Shown here piece after piece: positions 34,467 through 42,371 of a stretch of 64,000 bases of DNA. Both the position numbers and the translations under genes were made by a program. Source of the DNA: DATATV01 sp035551355 (GTDB lineage: Bacteria > Actinomycetota > Actinomycetes > Mycobacteriales > Pseudonocardiaceae); assembly GCA_035551355.1 (NCBI GenBank), contig DASZNF010000017.1:62001-126000 (forward strand), read 5' to 3'. How positions within the stretch are numbered: the stretch's first letter is position 1; the number at the start of each line of letters is the position of its first letter. The notes beneath the pieces are model-generated. The model saw only the letters and a program-made list of their open reading frames with translations, had not been told where the DNA came from and did not search any database.

Positions 34467-34931
34467 ATGGCTGACAGCCTGCGCATTGTGGTGGGCAGCG
34501 ACGACGCTGGCCTGGACTACAAGGAAGCGCTGAAGAATGATCTGGCCGCCGACGACCGGGTGGCCGAGGTGATCGACGTCGGTGTGGGCGCCGACGAGCA
34601 CACCGCCTATCCGCACGTCGCGGTCGCGGCCGCGCGGATGATCGCCGAGGGCGACGCCGACCGGGCGTTGCTGGTCTGCGGCACCGGGCTCGGCGTGGCG
34701 ATCAGCGCGAACAAGGTGCCCGGCGTGCGCGCGGTGACCGCGCACGACAGCTACTCGGTGGCCCGCTCGGTGTTGTCCAACAACGCCCAGATCCTGTGCT
34801 TCGGCCAGCGGGTGATCGGCATCGAGCTGGCCCGCACCCTGGCCCGGGAATGGCTGGGCCACCGCTTCGACGACTCCTCGGCCTCCGCCGAGAAGGTGGC
34901 CGCGATCAGCAACTACGAAACCGGCCAGTGA
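34467..34931 (+). CDS. rpiB: RpiB/LacAB family sugar-phosphate isomerase
   Basis: This 154-residue isomerase of the RpiB fold has active-site Cys71 in 'LLVCGTGLGVAISANKVPG' and 'VTAHDSYSVARSVLSNNAQI'. The loop that is GSDHAG in ribose-5-phosphate isomerase B reads GSDDAG here, replacing the conserved His with Asp (position 13). This hints at a different substrate, for example the D-erythrulose 4-phosphate/D-erythrose 4-phosphate pair handled by EryI/DerI proteins. The start is 2 bp after the DAK-kinase stop. The symbol is given for the family, not for proven ribose-phosphate specificity. Confidence 0.9.
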   Translation: MADSLRIVVGSDDAGLDYKEALKNDLAADDRVAEVIDVGVGADEHTAYPHVAVAAARMIAEGDADRALLVCGTGLGVAISANKVPGVRAVTAHDSYSVARSVLSNNAQILCFGQRVIGIELARTLAREWLGHRFDDSSASAEKVAAISNYETGQ

Positions 34932-36382
34932 GCGATCCGGTCTGGCTGGGCGTCGACGTCGGCACCCAGGGCGTCCGCGCGGTGGTCCTGGACGACGCGG
35001 GCACTCAGCTCGGCTCCGGTTCCGCTGCCCTGCCACCGGGTCACCGCACCGGAGCCCAGCACGAACAGGACCCGCACGCGTGGTGGCCGGCCCTGGCCGC
35101 GGCCACCCGCGCGGCCCTGACCGAGCTGCCCGGCCGCACCATCGGCGCCCTCGCCCTGGACGCCACCTCCGGCACCGTCCTGATCCAGGACCCCGACGGA
35201 AAACCGGCCGGCCCCGCGCTGATGTACGACGACGCCCGCGCCGCCGAGCACACCGAACGCTGCCGCGGCGCAGCCGCGGATCTGGCTGCCGCACTGGGTT
35301 TCCGGATCCAGCCGAGTTGGGCCCTGCCCAAATTGTGCTGGCTGCAGGGCCGATTGGGCCCTGGCCAGACCATCGCCCACCAGTCCGACCACCTGGCCGG
35401 CCGCCTGATCGGCACGCCGGTCGCCTGCGACACCAGTTCCGCCCTGAAATCCGCCGCCGACCCGCGAGTGCCCGGGTGGCCCGCCGACGTTTTCGCCGCT
35501 CTGCACATCGATCTCGACCGGCTGCCGCAGGTGGTACTGCCCGGCACCGTGCTCGGCACGGTGTGCCCGGAAGCCGCCGAGGAGACCGGAATTCCGGCCG
35601 GTACCCCGGTTCGGGCCGGGATGACCGACGGGTGCGCCGCGCAGATCGCGGTCGGGGCGCTGGCGCCGGGCGAGTGGAGCAGCGCGCTGGGCACCACGCT
35701 CATCCTGAAGGGCGCCACCGCCGAGTTGCTGCACGACCCGGCCGGTGCGGTGTACAGCCACCGCAATCCGGACGGCGGCTGGCTGCCCGGCGGAGCGTCC
35801 AGCACCGGTGCGGGCGTCCTGCGCACCGTCTTTCCCGGCGCCGACCTCGACCAGCTCACCGCGGCCGCCGACCTGACCACCCCCGCCCCCGGCGTCACCT
35901 ATCCCCTGGCCGGTACCGGCGAGCGGTTCCCCTTCGTCGCGCCCGAGGCGACCGGCTTCGCGCTGACCGCGCCCACCGACCCGGCCGGCCGGTTTTCCGC
36001 GATCCTGCAAGGCATCTCGCTGATCGAACGGCTCGCTTTCGACACCCTGCGCGGCCTCGGCGCCGAACTCGGCGCGCCGATCGCGCTGTCCGGCGGGGTG
36101 ACCGGCAACCACGCCTGGAACCAGCTGCGCGCCGACATCCTGAACCACCCGGTGGAGCTGGCCGCCAGCGCCGAAGCGGCCACGGGCATGGCCGTGCTCG
36201 CCGCCGCGCCGCCCGGAGAACTGGCCGCGACCGCGCGCCGGATGATCCGCCGGGTGCGCCGATTCGACCCGGACCCGGTGCGGGGCGCGCGGTTCGCCGA
36301 ACCCTATGCTCGGCTGTGCGCCGCGCTGGTCGATCGCGGCTGGTTGACTGCCGCCCCGACCCCCGTGTGGAGTGCTCCGTGA
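34928..36382 (+). CDS. second FGGY family carbohydrate kinase (xylulokinase-like)
   Basis: This 484-residue sugar kinase has 'VWLGVDVGTQGVRAVVLDD' as phosphate loop, then 'ALDATSGTVLIQD', 'HQSDHLAGRLIGTP' and 'VRAGMTDGCAAQIAVGA' with the putative catalytic Asp in MTDG, and 'IALSGGVTGNHAWNQLRADI' in the C-terminal domain. It differs clearly from the EryA-like kinase 3 kb upstream, so the locus can phosphorylate two kinds of substrate. The GTG at 34928 overlaps the isomerase stop (GTGA). Xylulose, ribulose or a related ketose are the candidate substrates. Confidence 0.88.
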   Translation: MSDPVWLGVDVGTQGVRAVVLDDAGTQLGSGSAALPPGHRTGAQHEQDPHAWWPALAAATRAALTELPGRTIGALALDATSGTVLIQDPDGKPAGPALMYDDARAAEHTERCRGAAADLAAALGFRIQPSWALPKLCWLQGRLGPGQTIAHQSDHLAGRLIGTPVACDTSSALKSAADPRVPGWPADVFAALHIDLDRLPQVVLPGTVLGTVCPEAAEETGIPAGTPVRAGMTDGCAAQIAVGALAPGEWSSALGTTLILKGATAELLHDPAGAVYSHRNPDGGWLPGGASSTGAGVLRTVFPGADLDQLTAAADLTTPAPGVTYPLAGTGERFPFVAPEATGFALTAPTDPAGRFSAILQGISLIERLAFDTLRGLGAELGAPIALSGGVTGNHAWNQLRADILNHPVELAASAEAATGMAVLAAAPPGELAATARRMIRRVRRFDPDPVRGARFAEPYARLCAALVDRGWLTAAPTPVWSAP

Positions 36383-36972
36383 CCACCCTGATCCTGGTTC
36401 GGCACGGGGAAACCGTGTGGCACAGGGAAAATCGGTACACCGGCCGCAGCGACATCGAGCTGACCCCCGAAGGCCACCAGCAGGCGAAACGACTGGCCGA
36501 CTGGACCGCAGGCAACCGGCCGGACGCGCTGGTGTGCTCGCCGATGCGCCGCGCCCGCGACACCACCGCCCCGGTCGCGGGGGCCCTCGGTATGACGCCC
36601 CGGATCGAGCCGGAACTGCGCGAGATCGACTTCGGCAGCGCGGAAGGCCGCACCCTGGCCGAAATCGATTCCGAGGTGCTCGCCGCTTTTCATCGCGATC
36701 CGGCCGAGAACTTCTTTCCCGGCGGGGAAAATCCCGCCTTCGCGGTGGCCCGCTGCATCGCGGTGCTCTCCGGTCTGGCCACCGAGTTCACCGGCGGGAC
36801 GGTCATGGTCATCGCGCACAGCACGCTGTTCCGGATGGCGCTGTGCGAGCTGCTCGGCCTGCCGATCGGGCGCTACCGTGCGGTTTTCCCGGCGTTGCAC
36901 AACTGCGCGCTGAACACCGTGCGGCTGGACGAGCACGGCGCCGCACTGCTGAGCCTCAACGTTCGGGTTTGA
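36379..36972 (+). CDS. histidine phosphatase family protein
   Basis: This 197-residue phosphoglycerate-mutase-like phosphatase has 'LILVRHGETVW' with the phospho-accepting His9, 'SPMRRARDT', 'ELREIDFGSAEGR' and the second catalytic His in 'VIAHSTLFRM'. It may dephosphorylate a sugar phosphate made by the locus. The GTG at 36379 overlaps the kinase stop by 4 bp (GTGA); a GGAG site lies within the kinase end. A terminator follows at 37000, marking the end of the catabolic run. Confidence 0.92.
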   Translation: MTTLILVRHGETVWHRENRYTGRSDIELTPEGHQQAKRLADWTAGNRPDALVCSPMRRARDTTAPVAGALGMTPRIEPELREIDFGSAEGRTLAEIDSEVLAAFHRDPAENFFPGGENPAFAVARCIAVLSGLATEFTGGTVMVIAHSTLFRMALCELLGLPIGRYRAVFPALHNCALNTVRLDEHGAALLSLNVRV

Positions 36973-36999
36973 TCGAAACAATAATCCGAGAATTCACTG

Positions 37000-37026
37000 A
37001 GCCGTTTATCTCACGGCTTCTTTGTT
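37000..37026 (+). terminator. rho-independent terminator ending the polyol run
   Basis: A 6-bp stem (agccgt / acggct) with a 7-nt loop is followed by tctttgtt, giving a U-rich tail. It is 27 bp after the histidine-phosphatase stop. Confidence 0.65.
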
Positions 37027-37140
37027 CGCGCGGACAGTACGCCGCCGACGCGCACCGGGATCGGCCCGTCATCGCCGCGACAACACCGTTTGATCGACCG
37101 CACGGGGCTGGTATGCCGAACCAATGACGGCGAGCCGCCA

Positions 37141-37437
37141 CTATTTCTCGCGCATGGCGCGCCGAATGGCCTCCAGCCGGTCCTTACCGGCCTGGTCCCG
37201 CTCGGCCATCTGCTCGTCGAGGGACCGGCCCTGTGGCGTCTCCCCGGCCAGTTCGGCCGCGCCGATCGAGGTGCCGACCTTCCGCTCGATCCGGTCCCGC
37301 ACGAAGTCGAACGTCGGCACGCCGTCCTCGGTGTAGTCGGCGGCCGGGACCACCGGGGGCACCGACCCGGGCAGGGCGAGCTCGGCACTTTCGGGGACCA
37401 CCTCGGCGTCCACCGCGTCATCCGGCGACTCGTTCAT
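37141..37437 (-). CDS. small acidic/basic hypothetical protein
   Basis: I do not recognise a family. The 98-residue product has an acidic, Pro-rich N half (about 1-42, with 'AEVVPESAEL') and a charged helical C half (about 43-98, 'FDFVRDRIERKVGTSIGAA' then 'DEQMAERDQAGKDRLEAIRR'). The residue pattern and high third-position GC support real coding. ATG 37437 is the likeliest start; a GTG immediately before it is also possible. It lies downstream of, and on the same strand as, the VapBC pair, separated by 197 bp with no clear gene. Confidence 0.6.
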   Translation of the reverse strand: MNESPDDAVDAEVVPESAELALPGSVPPVVPAADYTEDGVPTFDFVRDRIERKVGTSIGAAELAGETPQGRSLDEQMAERDQAGKDRLEAIRRAMREK

Positions 37438-37634
37438 CACCCCATTGTGCGCTTCCGCGCGCCGGGCCGTCGTCCGGTACTCGACCAGCCGCATCCGGGC
37501 CGCCGCGAGCCTCCAGGTCGTCCCCGGACGTCGCTGACCCCGCGCGCGGCACGGAGAGCGCGGTCGACGACGTGCCGCGAGACGCGGAACTCCCCGCCTG
37601 GCGCAAGCGCTCCGCGGACCGCCGGTAAGCCCGG

Positions 37635-38036
37635 CTAATCGAGGAGCTCGATGGCGCAGGACAAGCCGGGCGCCTTGGTCAACTTCGCGTCCGCGGTCAG
37701 CAACGGCACATCCAGCACCGTCGCCAGCGCCGCGTACAGGCCGTCGTAGAACGTGATCGTGTGCCGCAGGTCCCAGGCCAACGTCGCCAGCCGCCCGGTG
37801 TGCGGATAGCGGTAGTCGATCAGCTCGGGCAACGCCGCCAGCGCCGTGCGCGCGGTGACCGCGCTGATCTGCCCCGCTCGCTCGCCCCGTCGCAACACAT
37901 GGCCGACCTCGGCGTCCAGCAGATGCGGAGCATGGCACACCGACTCCGATATCCGCTTCAGCGCGGCGATTCCCACCGAATCCTTGCGCCCCAACGCACT
38001 CACCGCGACCGAGGCATCGACAACGTACTCGGTCAC
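37635..38036 (-). CDS. vapC: PIN-domain toxin, VapC-like
   Basis: This 133-residue PIN-domain ribonuclease, the toxin of a type II toxin-antitoxin pair, shows the conserved acidic residues: Asp7 in 'YVVDASVAVSAL', Glu in 'LLDAEVGHVLRRG', Asp in 'ITFYDGLYAALA' and Asp in 'PLLTADAKL'. These bind Mg2+ or Mn2+ for cleavage of tRNA or mRNA. The start overlaps the antitoxin stop by 4 bp, the usual antitoxin-first order. Confidence 0.92.
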   Translation of the reverse strand: MTEYVVDASVAVSALGRKDSVGIAALKRISESVCHAPHLLDAEVGHVLRRGERAGQISAVTARTALAALPELIDYRYPHTGRLATLAWDLRHTITFYDGLYAALATVLDVPLLTADAKLTKAPGLSCAIELLD

Positions 38037-38269
38037 CCGCGCAGCTCACCCAATGCGTCGGCGATCGTGTCCGCGGTCAGGCCCGGCCCTTCGTCGGCGG
38101 CCAGCGTGCGCTCCATGACCGCCATCACCTCGGCCTTGTCCCGCCGCCGGGCCAGGGCGATCAGCTGCTCCCGCATGTAGGACTGCAACGACCGTCCCGC
38201 GGCCTCCGCCCGCCGCCGGAACACCTCCGCCACATCATCCGGCAGGTCCCGCACCTGTATCGTCGACAT
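38033..38269 (-). CDS. vapB: ribbon-helix-helix antitoxin, VapB/FitA-like
   Basis: The 78-residue antitoxin has an N-terminal ribbon-helix-helix DNA-binding domain (strand 'STIQVRDLPDDV', helices to about residue 42) and a C-terminal tail (about 50-78) expected to wrap the toxin. It neutralises the downstream PIN toxin and should repress the operon with it. ATG 38269 is the start. A palindromic stretch and an inverted repeat lie immediately upstream. Confidence 0.88.
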   Translation of the reverse strand: MSTIQVRDLPDDVAEVFRRRAEAAGRSLQSYMREQLIALARRRDKAEVMAVMERTLAADEGPGLTADTIADALGELRG

Positions 38270-38298
38270 GCATGCATAATAGCGCGATTCCAGCGCTA
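38268..38298. promoter_or_regulatory. candidate VapBC autoregulatory site
   Basis: The palindrome atgcatgcat (38268-38277) covers the antitoxin start, and tagcgc/gcgcta (38280-38285 and 38293-38298, 7-bp spacer) lies directly upstream. Ribbon-helix-helix antitoxins bind such short inverted repeats. Confidence 0.4.
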
Positions 38299-38388
38299 CA
38301 GCAGCGCCACGGCCTGCTCGCGGACGACGAGCGAACGCCCTGGCCGCTTCGGAAAAGCAGGCCAGGGCGTTCGGATCGGTTGCCACGA

Positions 38389-39975
38389 CTAGGAGTTCAG
38401 GCCTGCCCAGAACGCGCAGTGGTGATCGGTGGCGAAATTCGTCTCGATCGTCGGCTGCGGCTCGGTGAGTGACTGGATTCGCTGGCCCGCCGCGGTGAAC
38501 AACGGCCAGAACGGCGTGCCGACCGAAGTGGGGAACGCCCGCGCCGCGAAGTTCGTCCAGTAGCGCTGCGTCGTGCCGGCCAGTCGCAACTGGCCCGCGT
38601 TCAGGCCGGTCGGGGTCGGCGCGTCGGCCGTGTTGAACACGTACCCGAGTTCGGCCGCGTGGTAGTCGCCCAACGGGAATCCGGTCGGCACCGGGATGAT
38701 CGCCGGCGGATCCGGATCGTTGAACTCGTACGCATACGTTGGCACGAACCGGGACAGCGCCGTGTCGATGTTCAGCGCGTTGCAGGCGAAGATCGCGTCC
38801 GTGCCCACCGCGCCGAGCGCGACCGCCGGGCTGGAGTACCCGCTCACCGGGTACTCGGCGGCGATCGCACCGGCCTGGGCCGAGGTCACGCCGAGCGTGC
38901 TCTCGATCTGCGACACGTAGTTGTCCGCGGTGACCGGGTTGCCCTCCAGCAGCTGGATCGCCACGAACAGGCGCCACTCGTCGTGGTTGGTGCCGTCGAT
39001 GGTCGGCACCCGGTTGAACCGGCCGGTGGAGAAGGCCGTCGACAGGGATCTGACCAGCACGTTGCCGTCGATGTCCGGGGTGTAGCCGGACTGGTCCTCG
39101 TTGTCGAGGATCGTGGACACCGGCAGGCTGCGCAGGCACGCCGCCGTCTGGTCGGCGCAGCCGGCCTTGGTCGCGAACGCCTCACCGGCCGATTCGGCGT
39201 CAGCCAGCGACTGCTGCGTCGGGTCGTACGAACCGCTTTCCACGATCGCCTTCTCGAACAAGCCGCGGGCGCCGGGCGAAGCCAGTTGCGACAACACCGA
39301 AAGACCGCCGGCCGACTCGCCGAAGATGGTCACATCGTGGGCGTCACCGCCGAAGTGCCCGATGTTCTGTTGCACCCAGCGCAGGGCCGACTGCTGGTCC
39401 ATCAGGCCGTAATCGCCGGAGGCGCCGTTGCGGCCGTCGGTCAGGGCCGGATGGGCCAGGAAACCCAGGGCGCCGAGCCGGTAGTTGATCGTGACGACGA
39501 TGGCCCCGTTGCTAGCCAGCTTGCTGGCGTCGTACAGGTCGCTGGCCCCGGTGACCAGGGCGCCACCGTGGATCCACACCATCACCGGCAGCGCGCCGGT
39601 CCGGTGGGTCGGTGCGAAAACGTTGAGGTAGAGGCAATCCTCGGACGTGCTGGGGTCGCCACCGACCGCAGAGCCGGGCTGGGCGCAGTGCGGTGCGTAC
39701 GCGGTGGCCTGCCGGACACCCGGCCAGTGCGCGGCCGGTTGCGGTGGGCGCCAGCGCAGCTTGCCGACCGGCGGCGCGGCATAGGGAATACCGAGGAATT
39801 CATCCGCGGTCGCGGTTGCGGTGCCCTGCACCAGACCGCCGTTGGTCGCGACGATCGGACCACCGGACGCGGCCGCCGCCACGCCGGAGGTGGTCGCACC
39901 GGCAAGCAGGACAGCGAAAACTCCGGCGCCGAGCGCGTTTCTCAGTCGGGGAATCCTGGTTCTGTCACGTGACAT
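38389..39975 (-). CDS. exported type-B carboxylesterase (second copy)
   Basis: This 528-residue secreted carboxylesterase has a signal peptide (about 1-36, ending near AAA-SG), 'EFLGIPYAAPPVGKLRW', oxyanion motif 'WIHGGALVTG' and GESAGG with nucleophile Ser221. The acidic and His regions follow ('DGTNHDEWRLF' and 'LGDYHAAELGYVF'). The ATG at 39975 follows GGAGGGAG and is preferred to an upstream in-frame start. It is related to but clearly distinct from the esterase at 12643. It diverges from the ABC importer and shares a 284-bp gap that holds a LacI-type palindrome. Confidence 0.93.
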   Translation of the reverse strand: MSRDRTRIPRLRNALGAGVFAVLLAGATTSGVAAAASGGPIVATNGGLVQGTATATADEFLGIPYAAPPVGKLRWRPPQPAAHWPGVRQATAYAPHCAQPGSAVGGDPSTSEDCLYLNVFAPTHRTGALPVMVWIHGGALVTGASDLYDASKLASNGAIVVTINYRLGALGFLAHPALTDGRNGASGDYGLMDQQSALRWVQQNIGHFGGDAHDVTIFGESAGGLSVLSQLASPGARGLFEKAIVESGSYDPTQQSLADAESAGEAFATKAGCADQTAACLRSLPVSTILDNEDQSGYTPDIDGNVLVRSLSTAFSTGRFNRVPTIDGTNHDEWRLFVAIQLLEGNPVTADNYVSQIESTLGVTSAQAGAIAAEYPVSGYSSPAVALGAVGTDAIFACNALNIDTALSRFVPTYAYEFNDPDPPAIIPVPTGFPLGDYHAAELGYVFNTADAPTPTGLNAGQLRLAGTTQRYWTNFAARAFPTSVGTPFWPLFTAAGQRIQSLTEPQPTIETNFATDHHCAFWAGLNS

Positions 39976-40165
39976 CGTTGTCTCCCTCCAGGCGCGCCTC
40001 AGCCTTCCACCGCAACCTCCTCGCATCCACCGAAATTAGTCGTCACTTCTGCCAGTGGTGCTGTGGCCGGGTGAGGCGCCGGACGCGGGACGCGGTCCCC
40101 GCGACTGCGAGCGATCCCGAATGAACTGATCTCCGCGCCCGGCACGCCTGCTCCGAATGGCGGCG

Positions 40166-40194
40166 TTGACAGGGCGCATGTGACGGAGAACACT
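40166..40194 (+). promoter_or_regulatory. probable promoter of the ABC importer operon
   Basis: A perfect TTGACA at 40166-40171 and aacact at 40189-40194 with a 17-bp spacer lie about 66 bp upstream of the binding-protein start. Predicted transcription would begin at the palindrome that follows at 40200. Confidence 0.4.
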
Positions 40195-40199
40195 CCCAA

Positions 40200-40213
40200 T
40201 GCAATCGATTGCA
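40200..40213. promoter_or_regulatory. LacI-type operator palindrome
   Basis: tgcaatcgattgca is a perfect 14-bp palindrome with the AATCGATT core typical of LacI-family sites. It sits just downstream of the proposed -10 box, where a repressor would block transcription of the importer. No LacI-family gene is in the window. Confidence 0.6.
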
Positions 40214-40259
40214 ATCGGCCGACTCCGCTCCTTGTTCGCGCAGGAAGGACGGCGAAACC

Positions 40260-41486
40260 ATGCGTGATCGAATTTGTCGAGCCCGGACCTTCGCCCTCCT
40301 GCTCATCGTTGCCACCCTCGTGCTCGCGGCCTGCGGCAGCGGCGGCAAAACCAGCGCCACCGGCCCGTTGACCATCGGCATTTCCCTGTCGTTGACCGGT
40401 GATTTCGCCGATTCCGGCACGGCCGCCGAGCACGGCTACCAACTGTGGGCCGACTCGGTCAACGCCCAGGGCGGACTGCTCGGCCGCCAGGTCAGCCTGA
40501 AAATCGTGGACGACGCCTCCAGCCCGAATCAGGCCGTGTCCAATTACCAGACATTGATCACGCGCGACCGGGTCGACCTGGTGCTCGGGCCGTTTTCCTC
40601 GCTGCTCACCATTCCCACCTCCCAGATCGCCGCCCGCTACGGCTACGCGTTCCTCGAACCGGCCGGCGGCGGACCGCAGGTCTTCGCCGCGCACCTGCAC
40701 AACCTGTTCTTCGTGCAACCCGCCCCGGCCGTGCAGCAGGGCGACGTGTTCGCCGACTACCTGCTGTCCCTGCCGGCCGACCAGCGGCCGAGGACCGCGG
40801 CCTATCCGGCCCTGGACGATCCGTTCGCCTCGCCGATCGCCGACGAGGTGCGCACTCGCCTTGAGGCCGCCGGAATTCGCACGGTCTACCAACAGATCTA
40901 CCCGGCCGAGACCGCCGATCTGACTCCCGTGGTGGCGGCCATGGCGGCCAAGAATCCGGACGTGGTGGTCGGCGGCACGCAGAGCGACGACGCGTTCGCG
41001 ATGGTCAAGGCGATGCTTCAACTGAAGTGGGCGCCGCACGTCCTCTATCTGTCCAACGGGGCCAACTCGCCGAGCGAGTTCCCGGACAAGGTCGGCGCGG
41101 CCAACGTCAACGGCATCTTCTCCTCGGGCGACTGGTTCTCCGGCGCGAAGGTCGCCGACAACGCCGCTTTCATCGCCGCCTACACCAAGAAGTACGGCGG
41201 GACGGCCAACGACATCGACTCCACCTCGGCCGAGGCTTACTCGTGCGGCCAGCTGTTGTCCGAGGTGGCCGCGAAGACCGGGAAGATCGACAACGCCACC
41301 ATCATCAGCACGCTGCACTCCGGCGCCTGGTCCACTCTGGAAGGCAACCTGAGCTGGAACGCCGAGGGCGCGGCGCACAGCTCCTACGTATTGGTGGAAT
41401 GGCTGGACGGGCAGATGACCGCGGTGTATCCGGCGGCCAGCGCCGTAAGGGCGCCGCAGATCGTGCCGATCCTAAATCGGGGGTGA
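40260..41486 (+). CDS. ABC transporter substrate-binding lipoprotein, branched-chain amino acid type
   Basis: The 408-residue extracellular binding protein belongs to the Peripla_BP_6 group. A lipoprotein signal ends in 'LVLAACGSGG' with lipidated Cys25. The mature part begins 'LTIGISLSLTGDFADSG' and contains 'QGGLLGRQVSLKIVDDASS' and 'DVVVGGTQSDDAFAMVKAM'. This group binds amino acids but also urea, aromatic acids and other small metabolites, so the ligand is open. ATG 40260 follows GGAAGGA. The permease gene starts 3 bp after its stop. Confidence 0.93.
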   Translation: MRDRICRARTFALLLIVATLVLAACGSGGKTSATGPLTIGISLSLTGDFADSGTAAEHGYQLWADSVNAQGGLLGRQVSLKIVDDASSPNQAVSNYQTLITRDRVDLVLGPFSSLLTIPTSQIAARYGYAFLEPAGGGPQVFAAHLHNLFFVQPAPAVQQGDVFADYLLSLPADQRPRTAAYPALDDPFASPIADEVRTRLEAAGIRTVYQQIYPAETADLTPVVAAMAAKNPDVVVGGTQSDDAFAMVKAMLQLKWAPHVLYLSNGANSPSEFPDKVGAANVNGIFSSGDWFSGAKVADNAAFIAAYTKKYGGTANDIDSTSAEAYSCGQLLSEVAAKTGKIDNATIISTLHSGAWSTLEGNLSWNAEGAAHSSYVLVEWLDGQMTAVYPAASAVRAPQIVPILNRG

Positions 41487-41489
41487 GGG

Positions 41490-42371
41490 ATGCACAATAT
41501 CGTACAGGCGATCATCCTCGGTCTGCTCACCGGTGGCGTGTATGCGCTGATGGCCAGCGGGCAGACGCTGATCTTCGGCATCATGAAGGTGATCAACCTG
41601 GCCCAGGGCGCGCTGGTGATCCTGGCCGCCTACCTGAGTTACACCCTGTTCACCGCGTTCGGCATCGATCCGTTCCTGTCCATCCTCATCACCACGCCGG
41701 TTCTGTTCGGCGTTGGCGTGTTGATACAGCTGGGTTTTCTCCGGCCGCTGCGGAGTGACGAAGCGTCCCGACTGTCCATTCTGGTCACCTTCGCGGTGGC
41801 GCTTGGCATCGAGGGCGTGTTGTCGGTCAGCTACAGCACCACCTATCGCGCCATCCAGCCGCCCTATGCCAACAGCTCGTTCTCCGTTGCCGGGTACCAG
41901 ATCTCGGCAGTCCGGCTGTACGCGTTCGGGTTGTCCGTGGTGTTGCTGGGCGCACTTTACCTGCTGTTGCGGCATTCGCGGTTCGGCCGGTCGGTGCGGG
42001 CCACCGTGCAGAACCCGACCGCGGCGAAACTGCTGGGCGTCAACACGACGCGGATCGCCGCGCTGGGCTTCGGGCTCGGCGCGGCCACCGCCGCCGCCTC
42101 CGGTGCGGTCTACGGCACGGTGTATTCGTTCAACTCCGGCAGTCACTACGACCTGATCTCCCGGTTGTTGTCCATCGTGATTCTCGGCGGGCTGGGCAGC
42201 ATGCCCGGGGCGGTGCTGGCCGCACTGATCATGGGCGTGGTGCCCGCGCTGGTGGCCGAACTGGGCGCGCCGATCTGGTCGGATTTCAGCTTCTTCGCCG
42301 TGCTGTTGCTGGTGCTGCTGATCCGGCCGCGGGGTCTGCTCGGCCCGGCCCTGCGGGACGCCCGCACATGA
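41490..42371 (+). CDS. livH: branched-chain amino acid type ABC permease, LivH-like
   Basis: This 293-residue inner-membrane permease with about eight helices is the first of the two dissimilar channel subunits. LivH signatures are 'LGLLTGGVYALMASGQTLIF', 'MKVINLAQGALVILAAYL' and 'VIILGGLGSMPGAVLAALIM'-like text near the C terminus. It overlaps the LivM gene by ATGA. The name reflects the family; the transported compound is not known. Confidence 0.93.
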   Translation: MHNIVQAIILGLLTGGVYALMASGQTLIFGIMKVINLAQGALVILAAYLSYTLFTAFGIDPFLSILITTPVLFGVGVLIQLGFLRPLRSDEASRLSILVTFAVALGIEGVLSVSYSTTYRAIQPPYANSSFSVAGYQISAVRLYAFGLSVVLLGALYLLLRHSRFGRSVRATVQNPTAAKLLGVNTTRIAALGFGLGAATAAASGAVYGTVYSFNSGSHYDLISRLLSIVILGGLGSMPGAVLAALIMGVVPALVAELGAPIWSDFSFFAVLLLVLLIRPRGLLGPALRDART

